DNA of 64,000 nucleotides from Xanthostigma xanthostigma (Eukaryota; Arthropoda; Insecta; Raphidioptera; Raphidiidae). Within the stretch, counting starts at the first letter, position 1. Each line of letters starts with the position of its first letter. Below the pieces are notes generated by a model. That model searched no databases. It saw only the letters and a list, made by a program, of their open reading frames with translations, and was not told the origin of the DNA. A program made the position numbers and the translations under genes. The DNA is taken from NCBI GenBank assembly GCA_963575645.1, contig OY754468.1, positions 11,036,001-11,100,000 of the forward strand. The letters are read 5' to 3'. Below, one piece after another: positions 12,362-24,024 of the stretch.

Positions 12362-14970
12362 GCCCGGTCATATTTTACACTAAAAATCGCTAATCTCGCA
12401 AACTAACATGTAGTTCTGATTTTTTAATATATTGTTAGGACCACTACCAGTAGCGTATATCCAAGTTTGCAGCTTCGAAAGACCTGTGCTAACTTTGCAG
12501 CACTCAAAAAACTGCGAAATTTTCGCACTTTTTTTGGTATTCTCAATATAGGTCTTAAACTATGCATTTTTTTATAAAATATTTTTTATACGTTTTTAAG
12601 TAGACTAAAATTGCTACAATCTGAGACAAGAACCAGCTCTGTAGGTTCAATACTTACCGAGATACAGCTTTCCAAAAATTGACCAGTTTTTTCAACAAAG
12701 TGAAATTTTAAGATTTGGTCAATTTTTGACCCCGATATCGGGGAAAATACTCATTTTAAGGGAAATATCATAGGAACATATATTGTAGCAAATGTAATTA
12801 GCTTTAATTTAAGCAGAGAACGACGTCTGTAGGCCATATAGTTTACTCACAAATTTTAAAAATCCAAAAAATGAGAAAACTGCATTTTCGCAAATTTAAA
12901 TTTAATACCTAATAATCGTTATGTAAATCCATTCAGTGATTTTAATGTGGTTGAGTAACCAAACTGAGTAGCATAGTAGCATAAACGAGTAACATAATAA
13001 AAAAAAATAACATAATTGATAACATAATAAAAAAATTATGCAGTTTTTGACAAAATACCGTCGTATTTCAGCCATTTTGTAAAAAATATTTACAAATTAT
13101 ATTCATGAACCTTCCTCGTTTATCGCTCTTTCTATTACCGAAAACAATTTCAAAATCCGGTGCGTGGTTTAGTAGAAGAGAGCGGAGAAAAAGACAGAGA
13201 CTTTGTTTTTAACTGTGCAGTCTTTGACAAAATACCGTCGTATTTCAGCCATTTTGAAAAAATATTTACAAATTGTATACAGAAACCTTCCTCGTATATT
13301 GATCTTTCTATTAGCGAAAACCATTTCAAAATCCGGTGCGTGGTTTAGAAGAAATGACCGGTGAAAAAGACAAAGACAGTCTGAGACTCTGATTTTAACT
13401 ATGTAGTCTTTGCTAAAATTGCGTCGTAGTTCAGGTATTTTGTAAAAAATATTTATAAATTATATACAGAAACCTTCCTCGTTTATTGCTCTTTCGACTA
13501 CCGAAAACCATTTTTAGATCCGGCACATGGCTTAGAAGAAATGAGCGGAGAAAAAGACAAAGACAGACAGAAGCTCTATTTTTAACTATGCAGTCTGAGC
13601 TAAAACACTGTCGTAATTCAGGCATTTTGTAAAAACTATTTACAAATTATATACAGAAACCTTCCATGCTTATCGCTCTTTCTATTACCGAAAACCATTT
13701 TACGATCCGGCGCATAGTTTAGAAGAACACCGACGTTGTTTTGTCAAAGACTGCATAGTTAAAAACAGTCTCTGTCTGTCTTTGTCTTTTTCTCCGCTCA
13801 TTTCTTCTAAGCCATGCGCCGAACCTAAAAATGGTTTTCGATAGTAGAAAGAGCAATAAACGAGGAAGGTTTCTGTATATAATTTATAAATATTTTTTAC
13901 AAAATAACTGAACTACGACGGAATTTTAGCAAAGCCTACATAGTTAAAATCAGAGTCTCAGACTGTCTTTGTCTTTTTCACCGGTCATTTCTTCTAAACC
14001 ACGCACCGGATTTTGAAATGGTTTTCGCTAATAGAAAGATCAATATACGAGGAAGGTTTCTGTATACAATTTGTAAATATTTTTTCAAAATGGCTGAAAT
14101 ACGACGGTATTTTGTCAAAGACTGCACAGTTAAAAACAAAGTCTCTGTCTTTTTCTCCGCTCTCTTCTACTAAACCACGCACCGGATTTTGAAATTGTTT
14201 TCGGTAATAGAAAGAGCGATAAACGAGGAAGGTTCATGAATATAATTTGTAAATATTTTTTACAAAATGGCTGAAATACGACGGTATTTTGTCAAAAACT
14301 GCATAATTTTTTTATTATGTTATCAATTATGTTATTTTTTTTTATTATGTTACTCGTTTATGCTACTATGCTACTCAGTTTGGTTACTCAACCACATTAA
14401 AATCACTGAATGGATTTACATAACGATTATTAGGTATTAAATTTAAATTTGCGAAAATGCAGTTTTCTCATTTTTTGGATTTTTAAAATTTGTGAGTAAA
14501 CTATATGGCCTACAGACGTCGTTCTCTGCTTAAATTAAAGCTAATTACATTTGCTACAATATATGTTCCTATGATATTTCCCTTAAAATGAGTATTTTCC
14601 CCGATATCGGGGTCAAAAATTGACCAAATCTTAAAATTTCACTTTGTTGAAAAAACTGGTCAATTTTTGGAAAGCTGTATCTCGGTAAGTATTGAACCTA
14701 CAGAGCTGGTTCTTGTCTCAGATTGTAGCAATTTTAGTCTACTTAAAAACGTATAAAAAATATTTTATAAAAAAATGCATAGTTTAAGACCTATATTGAG
14801 AATACCAAAAAAAGTGCGAAAATTTCGCAGTTTTTTGAGTGCTGCAAAGTTAGCACAGGTCTTTCGAAGCTGCAAACTTGGATATACGCTACTGGTAGTG
14901 GTCCTAACAATATATTAAAAAATCAGAACTACATGTTAGTTTGCAAGTTTAATGTTAGATATGACTGGCC
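12362..14970. mobile_element. 2.6 kb palindromic DNA transposon with GCCCGGTCA-type ends
   Basis: Ends GCCCGGTCATA and inverse TATGACTGGCC, with TA on both sides (12360-12361, 14971-14972). From 12399 to 14943 the sequence is a giant inverted repeat centred at about 13671. The outer ~1 kb of the two arms shows no differences in the parts I compared; inner parts differ at some sites, around an asymmetric core of roughly 130 bp. Each arm contains 3-4 tandem units of about 185 bp, each with a TTTGACAAAATACCGTCGTA-type start. The same units occur in the CXC element at 44.55-46.63 kb. The identical 62-codon ORFs at 13160-13348 (+) and 13994-14182 (-) are mirror images and probably not genes. Confidence 0.85.
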
Positions 14971-14972
14971 TA

Positions 14973-15830
14973 AATAGTGAATTAATTATTTCAAATAAAA
15001 ATCGAAATTGTAAAAAAAATGACAAAAAGGACAAATAATCAGTAAATAAAAAAAATACTAAATTATGTCAAATAGATAAAGTTGATTTAATAAAGGGTGT
15101 TTTGATACGATAACGATTGGAACATAAAAAAACATGTACGCGCGGTTACAGACATGCAACCCGGTTACATGTGACCCGTAACGGTACTATGAAAGTGCAC
15201 AAAAATGTATAGAAAAATAAGGTTGCGCTACGAATTTGTTTTCCAGCAAACCAACGAATTAAAAAACTATACTGTTATTTCCGCTCATTTATTCACCGAA
15301 TTGTATTGCCATCCTTTGCTATCAGGTGATAAAAACAAGGATAGAATCATTTCAGTGCATAAAAGTGCAAGGAAAAGAATAGCCGTAGTTTTCTTTGTTT
15401 CAGCGCGGCCAGAAGGCACGCGACAATCACTGAATACATGGTACTCGCTATTGTTTTGCATGCAACAGGCTTCAAACTTAACAAAAAAAAACCGTTTATA
15501 AGACAACATCCAATATTTTTTTCGTTTATTAAAAAAACCATGCGTTTCTATCAATATATTTCGTTTGATGTCAATCAACATGATTAATATTTTAATTTGA
15601 TTTATACTTCCATTAGATATCAAATAGTATGTTCAGTTCCTAATAAAAACTGTGGCCACGTTAACGAACATTTTTGACTTGTAAACTCGGTAAGTTGGTT
15701 GAGATCAGACACAATTATTCACAACGTCCCATCTACTATCCATATTAGATTTCTCATAAGAAAATAATAATATCATAAGTTGGATTTGGTCAGCTAGATA
15801 ACTTCTACTGAATAATAATAAAAAAAGTAA
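14973..15830. other. intronic stretch without recognised feature
   Basis: Overlapping ORFs of 98 and 112 codons on opposite strands at 15205-15623 show no domain I recognise and are likely chance. Confidence 0.45.
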
Positions 15831-15860
15831 TCGCAAAACACTAACACAGTCGTCTGGACG

Positions 15861-15891
15861 CACGTTTCGCTAGCCACGTTAGCATCATCAG
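15861..15891 (-). ncRNA. hammerhead-like core motif (copy a)
   Basis: Minus strand: CTGATGA, T, hairpin GCTA-ACGTGGC-TAGC, GAAACG. Catalytic-core-like words and order match the hammerhead consensus, apart from one extra base before the hairpin. No complete stem III/cleavage site is evident. Confidence 0.45.
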
Positions 15892-16097
15892 GAGATGATT
15901 AATTAATAATATCTAACATAATTTTACAAGAAATCTTCACCATCTCTAATCAATTCGTTGCTAATTATTAACAACCAAAGAAGAGTTAGCAATGTCAATA
16001 TATAAAGCATTTTGCCGCGATTGGTTATCGTAGATTATAGACGTTAAACAACTAATGCCATTAGCTACTAATCAGCTAATTAAAACGACACCACAAA

Positions 16098-16160
16098 ACA
16101 TCAGTGAGCGGAGGTTGGACTCGAACCAACGATCCATTGATCCAAAGGCCAAGTGTCCTC
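16098..16160 (-). other. tRNA-like half, likely SINE head or tRNA pseudogene
   Basis: Minus strand holds a perfect T arm, GTTGG-TTCGAGT-CCAAC, with B-box GGTTCGAGTCC, followed by CTCCGCTCACTG. A D arm and acceptor pairing cannot be completed, so it is not a normal tRNA gene. Confidence 0.4.
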
Positions 16161-16573
16161 CATGATTTTACAGTGTTTAAATTCATTGTGGAGTAATCAC
16201 TAGAGAATAGCCAATCTCGTAGGGAGACATTTTCACAACAGGTCTATTGCAAACCCCCATAGTTCAGGTTCTAGTTTAAGAACAGTATGGAAGTATTAAT
16301 CGAATTCTTAATTTAAAATTAAGAATAATTGACTGAAAATATGAACAGAATAACTAGACCCAAGGTAAATAGCTACATTGTGAATATTTTCTTACGAGAA
16401 ATCAGTTAATACAGTAGTTGGGAGGTATATGCGTTGTAGGGCGAAGGTACCGACTCTCGACCATTTTTTTATGTTATCTATTAACAACAATATAAACAAC
16501 GGCTCAGCCGTTTTCGAACCGTTATTTTATTGTAGATAGAACAAGCAAAAAATGAAATTATAATTTTATTATT

Positions 16574-16854
16574 CATTATTAACGTCCAATATTATTCAAT
16601 TATAAGATTTATTACGGGTATGTGGACAAATTTAACACGTTAAATGATTGTAAATTTGCAACGTTTCGTATTTTTATTAATACATCATCAGGCAACTGAA
16701 ACAATTACAATGAAACATAGTATATAATAATATACTATGTTTCATTGTAATTGTTTCAGTTGCCTGATGATGTATTAATAAAAATACGAAACGTTGCAAA
16801 TTTACAATCATTTAACGTGTTAAATTTGTCCACATACCCGTAATAAATCTTATA
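16574..16854. mobile_element. PLE-like double-ended insertion, 281 bp
   Basis: Flanked by a 17-bp direct duplication ATTATAATTTTATTATT (16557-16573, 16855-16871). Inside is a nearly perfect palindrome (16608-16852): two divergent copies of one end sequence, each with the hammerhead-like core (minus 16661-16691, plus 16764-16794). About 30 extra bases lie only at the left end. Long variable-length duplications indicate retrotransposition, not cut-and-paste. Confidence 0.75.
16764..16794 (+). ncRNA. hammerhead-like core motif (copy b; mirror copy at 16661-16691)
   Basis: CTGATGA, T, hairpin GTATT-AATAAA-AATAC, GAAACG. The stem is 5 bp, fully paired. Confidence 0.45.
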
Positions 16855-16871
16855 ATTATAATTTTATTATT

Positions 16872-17970
16872 ATAAGTTTTGTAGTATCGTATTTTACCAA
16901 TAACAGAAAGTGAGATAGATAACTGCAGCTTTTACTTGCGTATTAATATTTTTTTTAATTTCTCTTTGCATCCAATATATAAAACACAAGCGTAGCTGTA
17001 GGGGGAGGCGGGTGTAAATTGTCATCAGACATTCCCTAAAAATTTGGATTAACAATAAAAAAATATTATTCTCAACAAAATCTGATCAGACAGACCCTCA
17101 ACATAGCCTAGTCAAGAAGTGAGTCTCATAAGAAAAATACATTCAAGTGTTCAAAAAATATGAGCAATAGCTTTGTCGATTCGGAAAAATATTCCCAAAA
17201 AGGCTATTTTTTTTTTATTTTTCTCGCCGATAATAATTGCATTTGTTATTGACAAAAAAAAAGAAAAAAACCCCTCAGATTTTTGGCAATTACTCAAAAA
17301 CTATAAGCGATAGCGGGAATTGAAAAAACGATTCTTAAAGAGGAGAAAATTTCCAATAATAAAGTCCCACTCCTGGAACTCTATCTCTATTAATTATTTA
17401 TAGTTTTAATTTGACGTTGAAATTAGGGTTCCGTGCGTAACGCCCTGTTGAGGGAGTACAACACAAAATAATTTTTTTATAGTATATAACAATTTAAAAG
17501 TTTGAATAAATTACGGTGATCTTAACACTTGTAAGAATAAAGTTCTGTTGAAATTTTCTTTTTTTTATTTTACTCGGAACTCGGAATCCACTCACGACTG
17601 ACAACATCGAAACACAAAATCGGATCGAATCGAGAGAAATACTGATTCAATGTAGGTTCTTTACGCGAATCGGTAAAATACGAAACATGGAGACTTAAAG
17701 TTATAAATTTAAATGTTTCATTATTGTACATGTTATGTAATAATTTATTCTGTTTATTATAAATAAAAAAAAGTAGTCGAGTTAAGTGGTCGGGAAACGG
17801 TAGCTTTTATCCAACAACATATAAAACGAAGAACGCGTCTGAGTTTATTTCAAAACTTCGTATTTTCACCCTATTAATAATATCTGCTGGTTTTTAATAC
17901 ACATATTATTCAAGAATGTCTAGTAAGTATTGTATATTAGAATTGTTTTTTTATTATGGGGTAGTTTTTA
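16872..17970. other. intronic AT-rich stretch
   Basis: No gene or repeat recognised. Confidence 0.5.
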
Positions 17971-17972
17971 TA

Positions 17973-18545
17973 CAGTATGTAAACACGTAAGGTGCACATA
18001 GGGAAATTAACATTGGGAAAAAATGACTAGATCAGAGTGAGCCTTGAAATCTTGTTTTTCAATTTGACAGATAATTTTCTTTTGCAAAATGAATGTGTAT
18101 ACTACCGAAGAAAACATTCAAATGATTACAACATAATCGGACTTTTTTTATTAATGGGACATTAAATTCCCAAAAATACTTAAATATGGTGCGAGATCAA
18201 ATATCTCCACCTATTCGTGCTGAACCTAAAGACGTTGGGTCACTGATTTACCAACGCGCATACGTCATACCAGTCAGACAATTTTTGAATGAAATGTTTC
18301 CAAACAAATGGAGTTGTTTTTTTGTTTTATTTTTGTACAAAAAAATTAAAATAATGATTTATAACATCTTTTTATTATTAAAAAAGCTAAGTAAAATAAA
18401 AATAAATCAAAATAAAATAGAAATCCTCAAGATTACCACGATAATTCAGTAGTAATAACAATTAATGCAGTCATGGCTAACTTTGATCCAAGTATTTTTT
18501 TCCAATGCTAATTTCCCTATGTGCACCTTACGCGTTTGCATACTG
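17973..18545 (+). mobile_element. Tc1/mariner element with decayed transposase
   Basis: Ends CAGTATGTAAACACGTAAGG and the inverse CCTTACGCGTTTGCATACTG, with TA on both sides (17971-17972, 18546-18547). An internal plus-strand fragment around 18186-18310 reads ...VIPVRQFLNEMFPNKW, resembling the PVRxxLNxxFPxRW stretch before the third catalytic acid of mariner-type DDE transposases. The rest of the transposase is missing or frameshifted. Confidence 0.75.
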
Positions 18546-18954
18546 TATATAAAAATTGCAGTGTATAAATTTAAATGTTTAAACATAAAATATTCAACGA
18601 CGTATGTTTCGAGTCAGAAATAAAAAACAAATAATATAAATATACAAAAATAAAAACAAATAATACTTTCGAAAGTGTCTAGCTCGTGAATTTTGCTAAA
18701 AAATTATAATTTTAATTGCAACAGGAAATAGTCGGTTTTGTTGAAAGTAGATTTCTGAAAAAAGCATCGTTTTTCATCTACCATTCAGTAATCATATTTA
18801 ATAAGGTGTTGGAATTAAGATCACCCCGAAAAAAATAAGCTTCTAATTGTGAACTTTGTATTTAGAAGATTCCAGACACTTTCTAGCACTTAGTGCTTTC
18901 CTTGATCCGTCTCTAGAACATCACTATTCAAAAAGTTTAATAAGTGTATGAATA

Positions 18955-19125
18955 CAGTAGAACCTCGATTATACGAGCTATTGTGGATCGATTCTATCTC
19001 GAATAATCGACAAACTTTGATTAATATTCATTAAAATATTTGTCAAGCATTAAAAGACAATCACGTTGCTCATATAACCTGAGGGCTCACACGCCCGAAG
19101 GCTCCTGTTAATTCGGGTTCTACTG
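18955..19125. mobile_element. pogo/Tigger-type MITE, 171 bp
   Basis: Ends CAGTAGAACCTCGATTA and the inverse AATTCGGGTTCTACTG, with TA on both sides (18953-18954, 19126-19127). Confidence 0.85.
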
Positions 19126-19481
19126 TAATATTAAAAAAAATTCCGTCGAATAAATAGCTAACTATAAATGTGTAATTCAAAATAAATAGATTTTAAACAT
19201 GAAAATATAGTATTTCATATGGAGTCATGGACAAGTCCAATGTGTTCTAGTTTTTTATTAGAATTATTTTTAAATTAAATGAATAACTTTAAAATACAAG
19301 TGATTTATAAATTCACCAAGAAACTTTGACAAATTAAAGCTCATTTCGGTGGGGACTTTTGATATTTTATTTGTAATAGTGTAATTAAGACCTGTGCCTA
19401 TTTTCAGCTTTATGCTAATTATAGTAAATTTAAATGTTTATTTTAACTGGACTAAATGGACCACTTTACTAAACTATAAAG

Positions 19482-20024
19482 CAGTGATTCCCAAAGTGGT
19501 CTATATCGACTCCCAGGGGTCGACGACAACTTACAAGGGGTCCATGTCAGCGAGAAAAAAAATTGGGGGTCCATGAAATGAAAATGGGGGTCAACGATAG
19601 TGAATCTCCTAACAAAAAAAAAAAAAAAAACAAACTGGACATCGTTAACCAAAGAGATTTAAGATTAAATCTAACTAAATTGATGCCAAATGTTGAAAAT
19701 TTATTATTTAAGCATCAGGTTCATCCTTTACACTAAAAGCATTTATTTTTTTCTTAGTTATTTTATGTAACAGAAAGTAAATTTTAATTTGATTCGTTTA
19801 ATTTGAATCTAATTAATAAATGTATAAAACTAAACATATCACACTACATTTCACTACCGTTATAAATTTAAATCGTTCAAAGTGAGAAGCACTATACCGG
19901 TTGTCAAAAATACATTTGAAATTAATGAATTTGAAAAAAATCAATATCAGATAAGCAGGGGGTCTACCCAAAACCGAAAAACATGGCTAGTGGTCTACGA
20001 GACAAAAAAGTTTGGGAACCTCTG
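19482..20024. mobile_element. hAT non-autonomous element
   Basis: Ends CAGTGATTCCCAAAGTGG and the inverse AAAGTTTGGGAACCTCTG. Exact 8-bp duplication CTATAAAG (19474-19481, 20025-20032). 543 bp, no transposase. Confidence 0.93.
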
Positions 20025-20032
20025 CTATAAAG

Positions 20033-21258
20033 TATCAAAAAATGATTTATGAAAGATGTGAAGTGACTCGGACAGTTTTTACACAGTTTACAAATAGGAA
20101 TAAAAAAACGGACACAAGCATTCTAGACTAGGATTTTACTAGCATTCATTTTTGGGATAATATTTACACGATGATTTTCATTCTAAACGATTTTTCCATT
20201 TAGCCACTACAAACAATGACGTCACAACCCAATAAATATGTTTTTGTAGGATATTTACATTTTAAACGAATTTCATAGAAAATTGAAAACAGTTATTTCG
20301 ACGATTACTTTAGTAAATATATACATATCAAAAGACAAAACTGTGCCCTAGAAATAATGAACATACACCACGCAACACAAAATAAAACTACTAAAACATT
20401 GAATATATCGTTTAGCAATTTTTACTCAGATTCATTTTAAATATAACAGGCGTTGTAAAATATTCAACTAAATTTGTACCACGACACTCGCAAAAATAAT
20501 AGTAGTTTATAGAACGTGAATGCACTTATTATACACGAGTTGTGATAGAGAAAAAAAACGTGCGATCGGCGAGTTATAACAGTCACACGAGTCAACAGCA
20601 TTAAGTTCGAGTTACGTACCACATCTTTTGCACGTACCTACTATAAAATAGCTGATTTTCACATCATAATAAGTATAATATTTTTGACAGTTGCAGTCAT
20701 ATTTGTAATAAATTTGGGTTACGACTTGGCTACGACTGCCTCGCTATTTCTGGTCCTCTTATAGTGTTAAAATGGTCACTTTTGAAAACGACTATTGGAA
20801 TGGTAAGACAGCATTTATTTTAGTGTTACACAAACCATTATACGCCCCGCTATGCAGGGCATGAAAAGCAGCTATTTTTAGAAGGTCGTGAAGAAAATAC
20901 TTTCTGCGCATGAGCAACGCTAATGCTTGGTTTCTAATACGACTTTGAACGCTAAAACTACTTTTTTTTTGGCACTGAATTATCACTGAAACCATTGTGT
21001 TTAGTGTTGGAAGTACTAAAAATCGAAATTTCTGTAAATTGTTTCCATAATTTATTTCTTTCCTTGTGCAATTCTGTGTGGTCAATTTTAGTATATACAG
21101 TACTGCCAATTTGTTGCCCCTTTTTAACAAAAATATTACATAATTACGTAAGCTAATGCGAGACAAAAATTTAACAGCGCTGTAAATATGATTCAATGAC
21201 CATAAACAGAAGAATAGCACCATTAGCTTGAGCTTAAGAATGGCTGAGAGGTTGTTTA
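20033..21258. other. intronic stretch without recognised feature
   Basis: One 143-codon minus ORF (20792-21223) has no recognisable domain and is biased to hydrophobic residues; regarded as chance. Confidence 0.4.
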
Positions 21259-21865
21259 GTTGAGGTCAGAAGGCGGAAGGAGTACCTTTTTTTTGCCAGA
21301 GCGCCAATCTAGAGACCTTGCCCACGTTTTCGAGGTCGCTGAACACGATGATGAGGGTTCCACATTTTTTGCCCTCGGTAACCCCTTCAAACTGGTTTCC
21401 TTGATTTCCACCCCTTGGAAAAAAATATATAACAAATTTTGAACTCAACAATTTTTCAGGAAAATTAATTCTCTACAAAAAATTTTATTGTTTTTTTTTT
21501 CTGTAAATGTGATACGTTAAAAAGAAAAAGATGATTATGTAAATTTTACGTAAAATTTCCATAAATGATCATCTTTAAAGGCCAGTACCTACTTCTTAAA
21601 GTAGCACATTTACAGAAAAAAAGAAAGAAAGATTTTTTGTAGAGAATTAATTTTCCAACAAAACTGTTGTGTTCAAAATTTTTTATAATTTTGTTCCAAG
21701 GGGTGGAAAGCAGGGGACCCAATTTGAATAGGTTGTCGAGAAAAAACAATTGTGGGACCCTCTCCATCGTGTTCAGCAACCTCGAAAACGGGGGAATTTC
21801 TCTAGATTAGTTCTATGGCCAAAAAAAAGCAAAAACCCCAAAAATCCTGACTCCTGACCTCGACT
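21259..21865. mobile_element. large foldback MITE
   Basis: Imperfect arms of about 280 bp: TGAGGTCAGAAGGCGG on the left faces TGACTCCTGACCTCGA on the right; centre near 21560. The arms share GTTTTCGAGGT, CACCCCTTGGA and AGAGAATTAATTTTC with their inverses. Confidence 0.8.
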
Positions 21866-22459
21866 ATATTGCAAACCCTTAGTTATTCAGGTTTTCATCT
21901 GAGAGCTAATATAAAGTTTCATTAGTTCTTAAAATAGAACCAAGGAACTAGGGGTTTGTAAACGAAATGTAATAACAGCACCAAGGAAGTTTTCAGATTA
22001 TTCAAAATAACAAATCGAAGTCATGAATTGGTTCAAGAAAGCATAACAACAATAATGTTTTTTAACTACTAATTATAATAGTATTTATTGTAGATTGTGG
22101 ACACTCAATAGCTGCTAATATTTGCTGAAAAATGTTCAGAAGGCAGTACAGAATTGGTCGTCTATTAATTCTGGTCAGTATGTTTGTTTTTCAGGTACAG
22201 AAAGTCTGCCTTAGTGTCGATTAAAAGTACCATTATCTCCAACCACTTTGAAGCTCGTACCATCAATCGAGCATTCAAAATCGAAATCGATATATTCAAC
22301 ACTTTAAAAAAAAACGACGATGCAATGAAGGAACAACTAAAGACATTTAAAAAAACGACAAAAAAAGACAGAGATAATGCAAGCGACAACCAAAAAAAAA
22401 ATGACAATTAGTTACAAGAGAAAAAATAAACAGTTAAGATTTATATAAACACAGCGAAA

Positions 22460-22500
22460 GAAAGAAAAAAAGAAGAGACAGAAAGAGAGAGAGAGAGATT
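22460..22500. repeat. GA/CT microsatellite just downstream of the finger 3-4 exon donor
   Basis: GA-rich on the plus strand, a CT tract in the mbl transcript, starting about 20 nt after the donor at 22521. Its position matches the tract after the next exon. Confidence 0.85.
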
Positions 22501-22521
22501 TGGCGAGACTGCGTAGCATAC

Positions 22522-22737
22522 CGCGCTAGCCCGAGACTGTGCGGCCTTGATATGGGCTTGGAGGTGCAGAGGGGGATGGAAATAGCGGCAGGGGTCGCGG
22601 TTGCAGCGGCCCTTGACTGCGTCCATGCAGACCGTGACGGTGCCGTCCTCGTTTGCCGTCACAGTGTCGGCGGGATGAGCAAAGCGGCACTCGGGCTCTG
22701 CGCGCTTGCACGCCCCGCGCTGGTACTCGCGGCACAC
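22522..22737 (-). CDS. mbl: muscleblind exon: second zinc-finger pair (72 codons)
   Basis: Internal mbl exon of 216 nt, phase 0 at both ends. The acceptor is CTGCTATAG before GTG TGC CGC, and the donor is GCG before GTATGC. It encodes complete fingers 3 and 4. Finger 3 uses C2, C10, C17, H21 (C-x7-C-x6-C-x3-H). Finger 4 uses C37, C45, C50, H54 (C-x7-C-x4-C-x3-H). The two fingers are separated by [12 protein letters not shown]. The conserved tail [11 protein letters not shown] follows. These fingers bind YGCY-type RNA. In Drosophila the second finger pair is encoded only in some transcripts, so this exon is likely optional here too (inference). It is strikingly GC-rich beside its AT-rich introns. 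A CT tract begins about 20 nt after the donor on the transcribed strand, and a degenerate tandem repeat lies 0.3-1.3 kb upstream. Confidence 0.95.
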
Positions 22738-23029
22738 CTATAGCAGAGACCCAACCAAGCTACTGCAACGTGCTCTCCTGTCCATATTTTTTTTTGCCTA
22801 CTTCAAACTATAATTTCACACTCACACACTCACTAAAATATTTTGTCTGTCTGTCTGCTTAATACGCTCTTTGCCTGCAACAGCAGCGCCGGATAGTCTG
22901 TCTTCATGTGCCCACCACATTCTGTATATTACCGTCGAGTTTATTCTCGAAACGTTGACACTTTCCATTTACATATATCTAACGAATCTGTTGACTCGTC
23001 GCTAATAGTAAGATGCTTGTAATGGACGC

Positions 23030-24020
23030 ATTGCAGAAGAAACATTAAGAGTACAGGAAATGGAAAAGCAGTCATGGATATAAGGCAGGAACGAAAATGG
23101 ATGGGATGTTTCCTTTGCTGAGCATGGGATCAGTTCGCTGAACGATCTAAATCCACTGATTTACTGGTATCGTTGCGTTGAAGGTAAGAAAGGATTGCAA
23201 TCTTCCCTAATCTCATGAGTACAGGAGATATAAAGGTTTGATAGTCATGGATGTAAGATAGTCTTGCCCAAATAGTTTTAAAGAAGGATTGAAACCGGAA
23301 CGTTTACTTTGTTGAGCATCTAGACTCTTTGCGTTGAAAGATTTGTTATCTTTCCTAATCTCGTCAAAGGACAGTAGTTGTATAGTCACGGATATAAGAT
23401 AGACTTGCCTAAAGATGAAACGAAAATGGAACGTTTCCTTTGTTGAGCGGAGACAGTTCGCGGAACAATCTAGATCAGCTGTTTTACTGGTACCGTTGCG
23501 TTGAAGGAAAGACAGGATTGAAATCTTCGTTCATCCCTTTACCTAAGAGTACAGGACATGGAAAGATTTGATAGTTAAGACAGGCTTGCTCAAAACAGTT
23601 TCAAAGAAGGACTGAAACCGGAACGTTTCCTTTGTTGAGCATCTAGATCCACTCTTTTACTGATATCTTTGCGTTGAAAAAATTTAAAATCTTCTCTAAT
23701 CTCATCACAGAACAGGAGTTGGAAGAACGATGATCATGGATATAAGCCAGATTTGCCTAAAGATGACACGAGTGGAGGCAGTTCACGGAAAAAGCTATAT
23801 CTAAAATTTTGTATTGAAGAAAAGAATCAATCGGCATCTTTCCTAATCTCATTATGAAGACAGGAGTTGGAAAGAACGGTCATGAATATAAAACAAAACA
23901 ATTCAAAAAATGAAATTATCATTGAACGGTTCCTCTGTTCATCGGGACTAGTTTGAGAAATGATCTAGAATCTAGATTACGTCGAAGGAAATATAGGTAT
24001 AAGTCTTTCCTCATATTTCT
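23030..24020. repeat. degenerate tandem repeat, about six units of 150-180 bp
   Basis: Units are recognised by the recurring words ACAGGAGTTGG, TAGTCATGGATATAAG, GGAACGTTTCCTTTGTTGAG and TTTGCGTTGAA, in the same order. Units start near 23043, 23215, 23370, 23548, 23710 and 23860. Units have diverged strongly, with indels, so the array is old. It lies in the mbl intron 0.3-1.3 kb upstream of the finger 3-4 exon in transcript terms. Confidence 0.8.
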
Positions 24021-24024
24021 TCAG

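Larger units (their letters stand above)
8839..22521 (-). other. mbl: muscleblind intron, 13.7 kb
   Basis: Intron between the finger 3-4 exon and the Ala-rich exon. It holds the 2.6 kb palindromic element, a PLE-like double-ended insertion, a hAT element, two Tc1/mariner/pogo-type elements and a large foldback at 21.26-21.87 kb. No further exon was recognised inside it. Confidence 0.75.

Noticed and set aside
13160-14182. Identical 62-codon ORFs on opposite strands as a gene pair
   Set aside because: They are mirror images produced by the palindrome and derive from the 185-bp repeat units, with no known domain.
16098-16160. Functional tRNA gene
   Set aside because: T arm is good, but the D arm, anticodon stem and acceptor stem cannot be formed.
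20792-21223. 143-codon minus ORF
   Set aside because: No domain and no support from neighbours or splice signals.
22526-22862. Other-frame ORFs over the finger 3-4 exon
   Set aside because: Shadows of the true exon, which has all eight zinc ligands in one frame.
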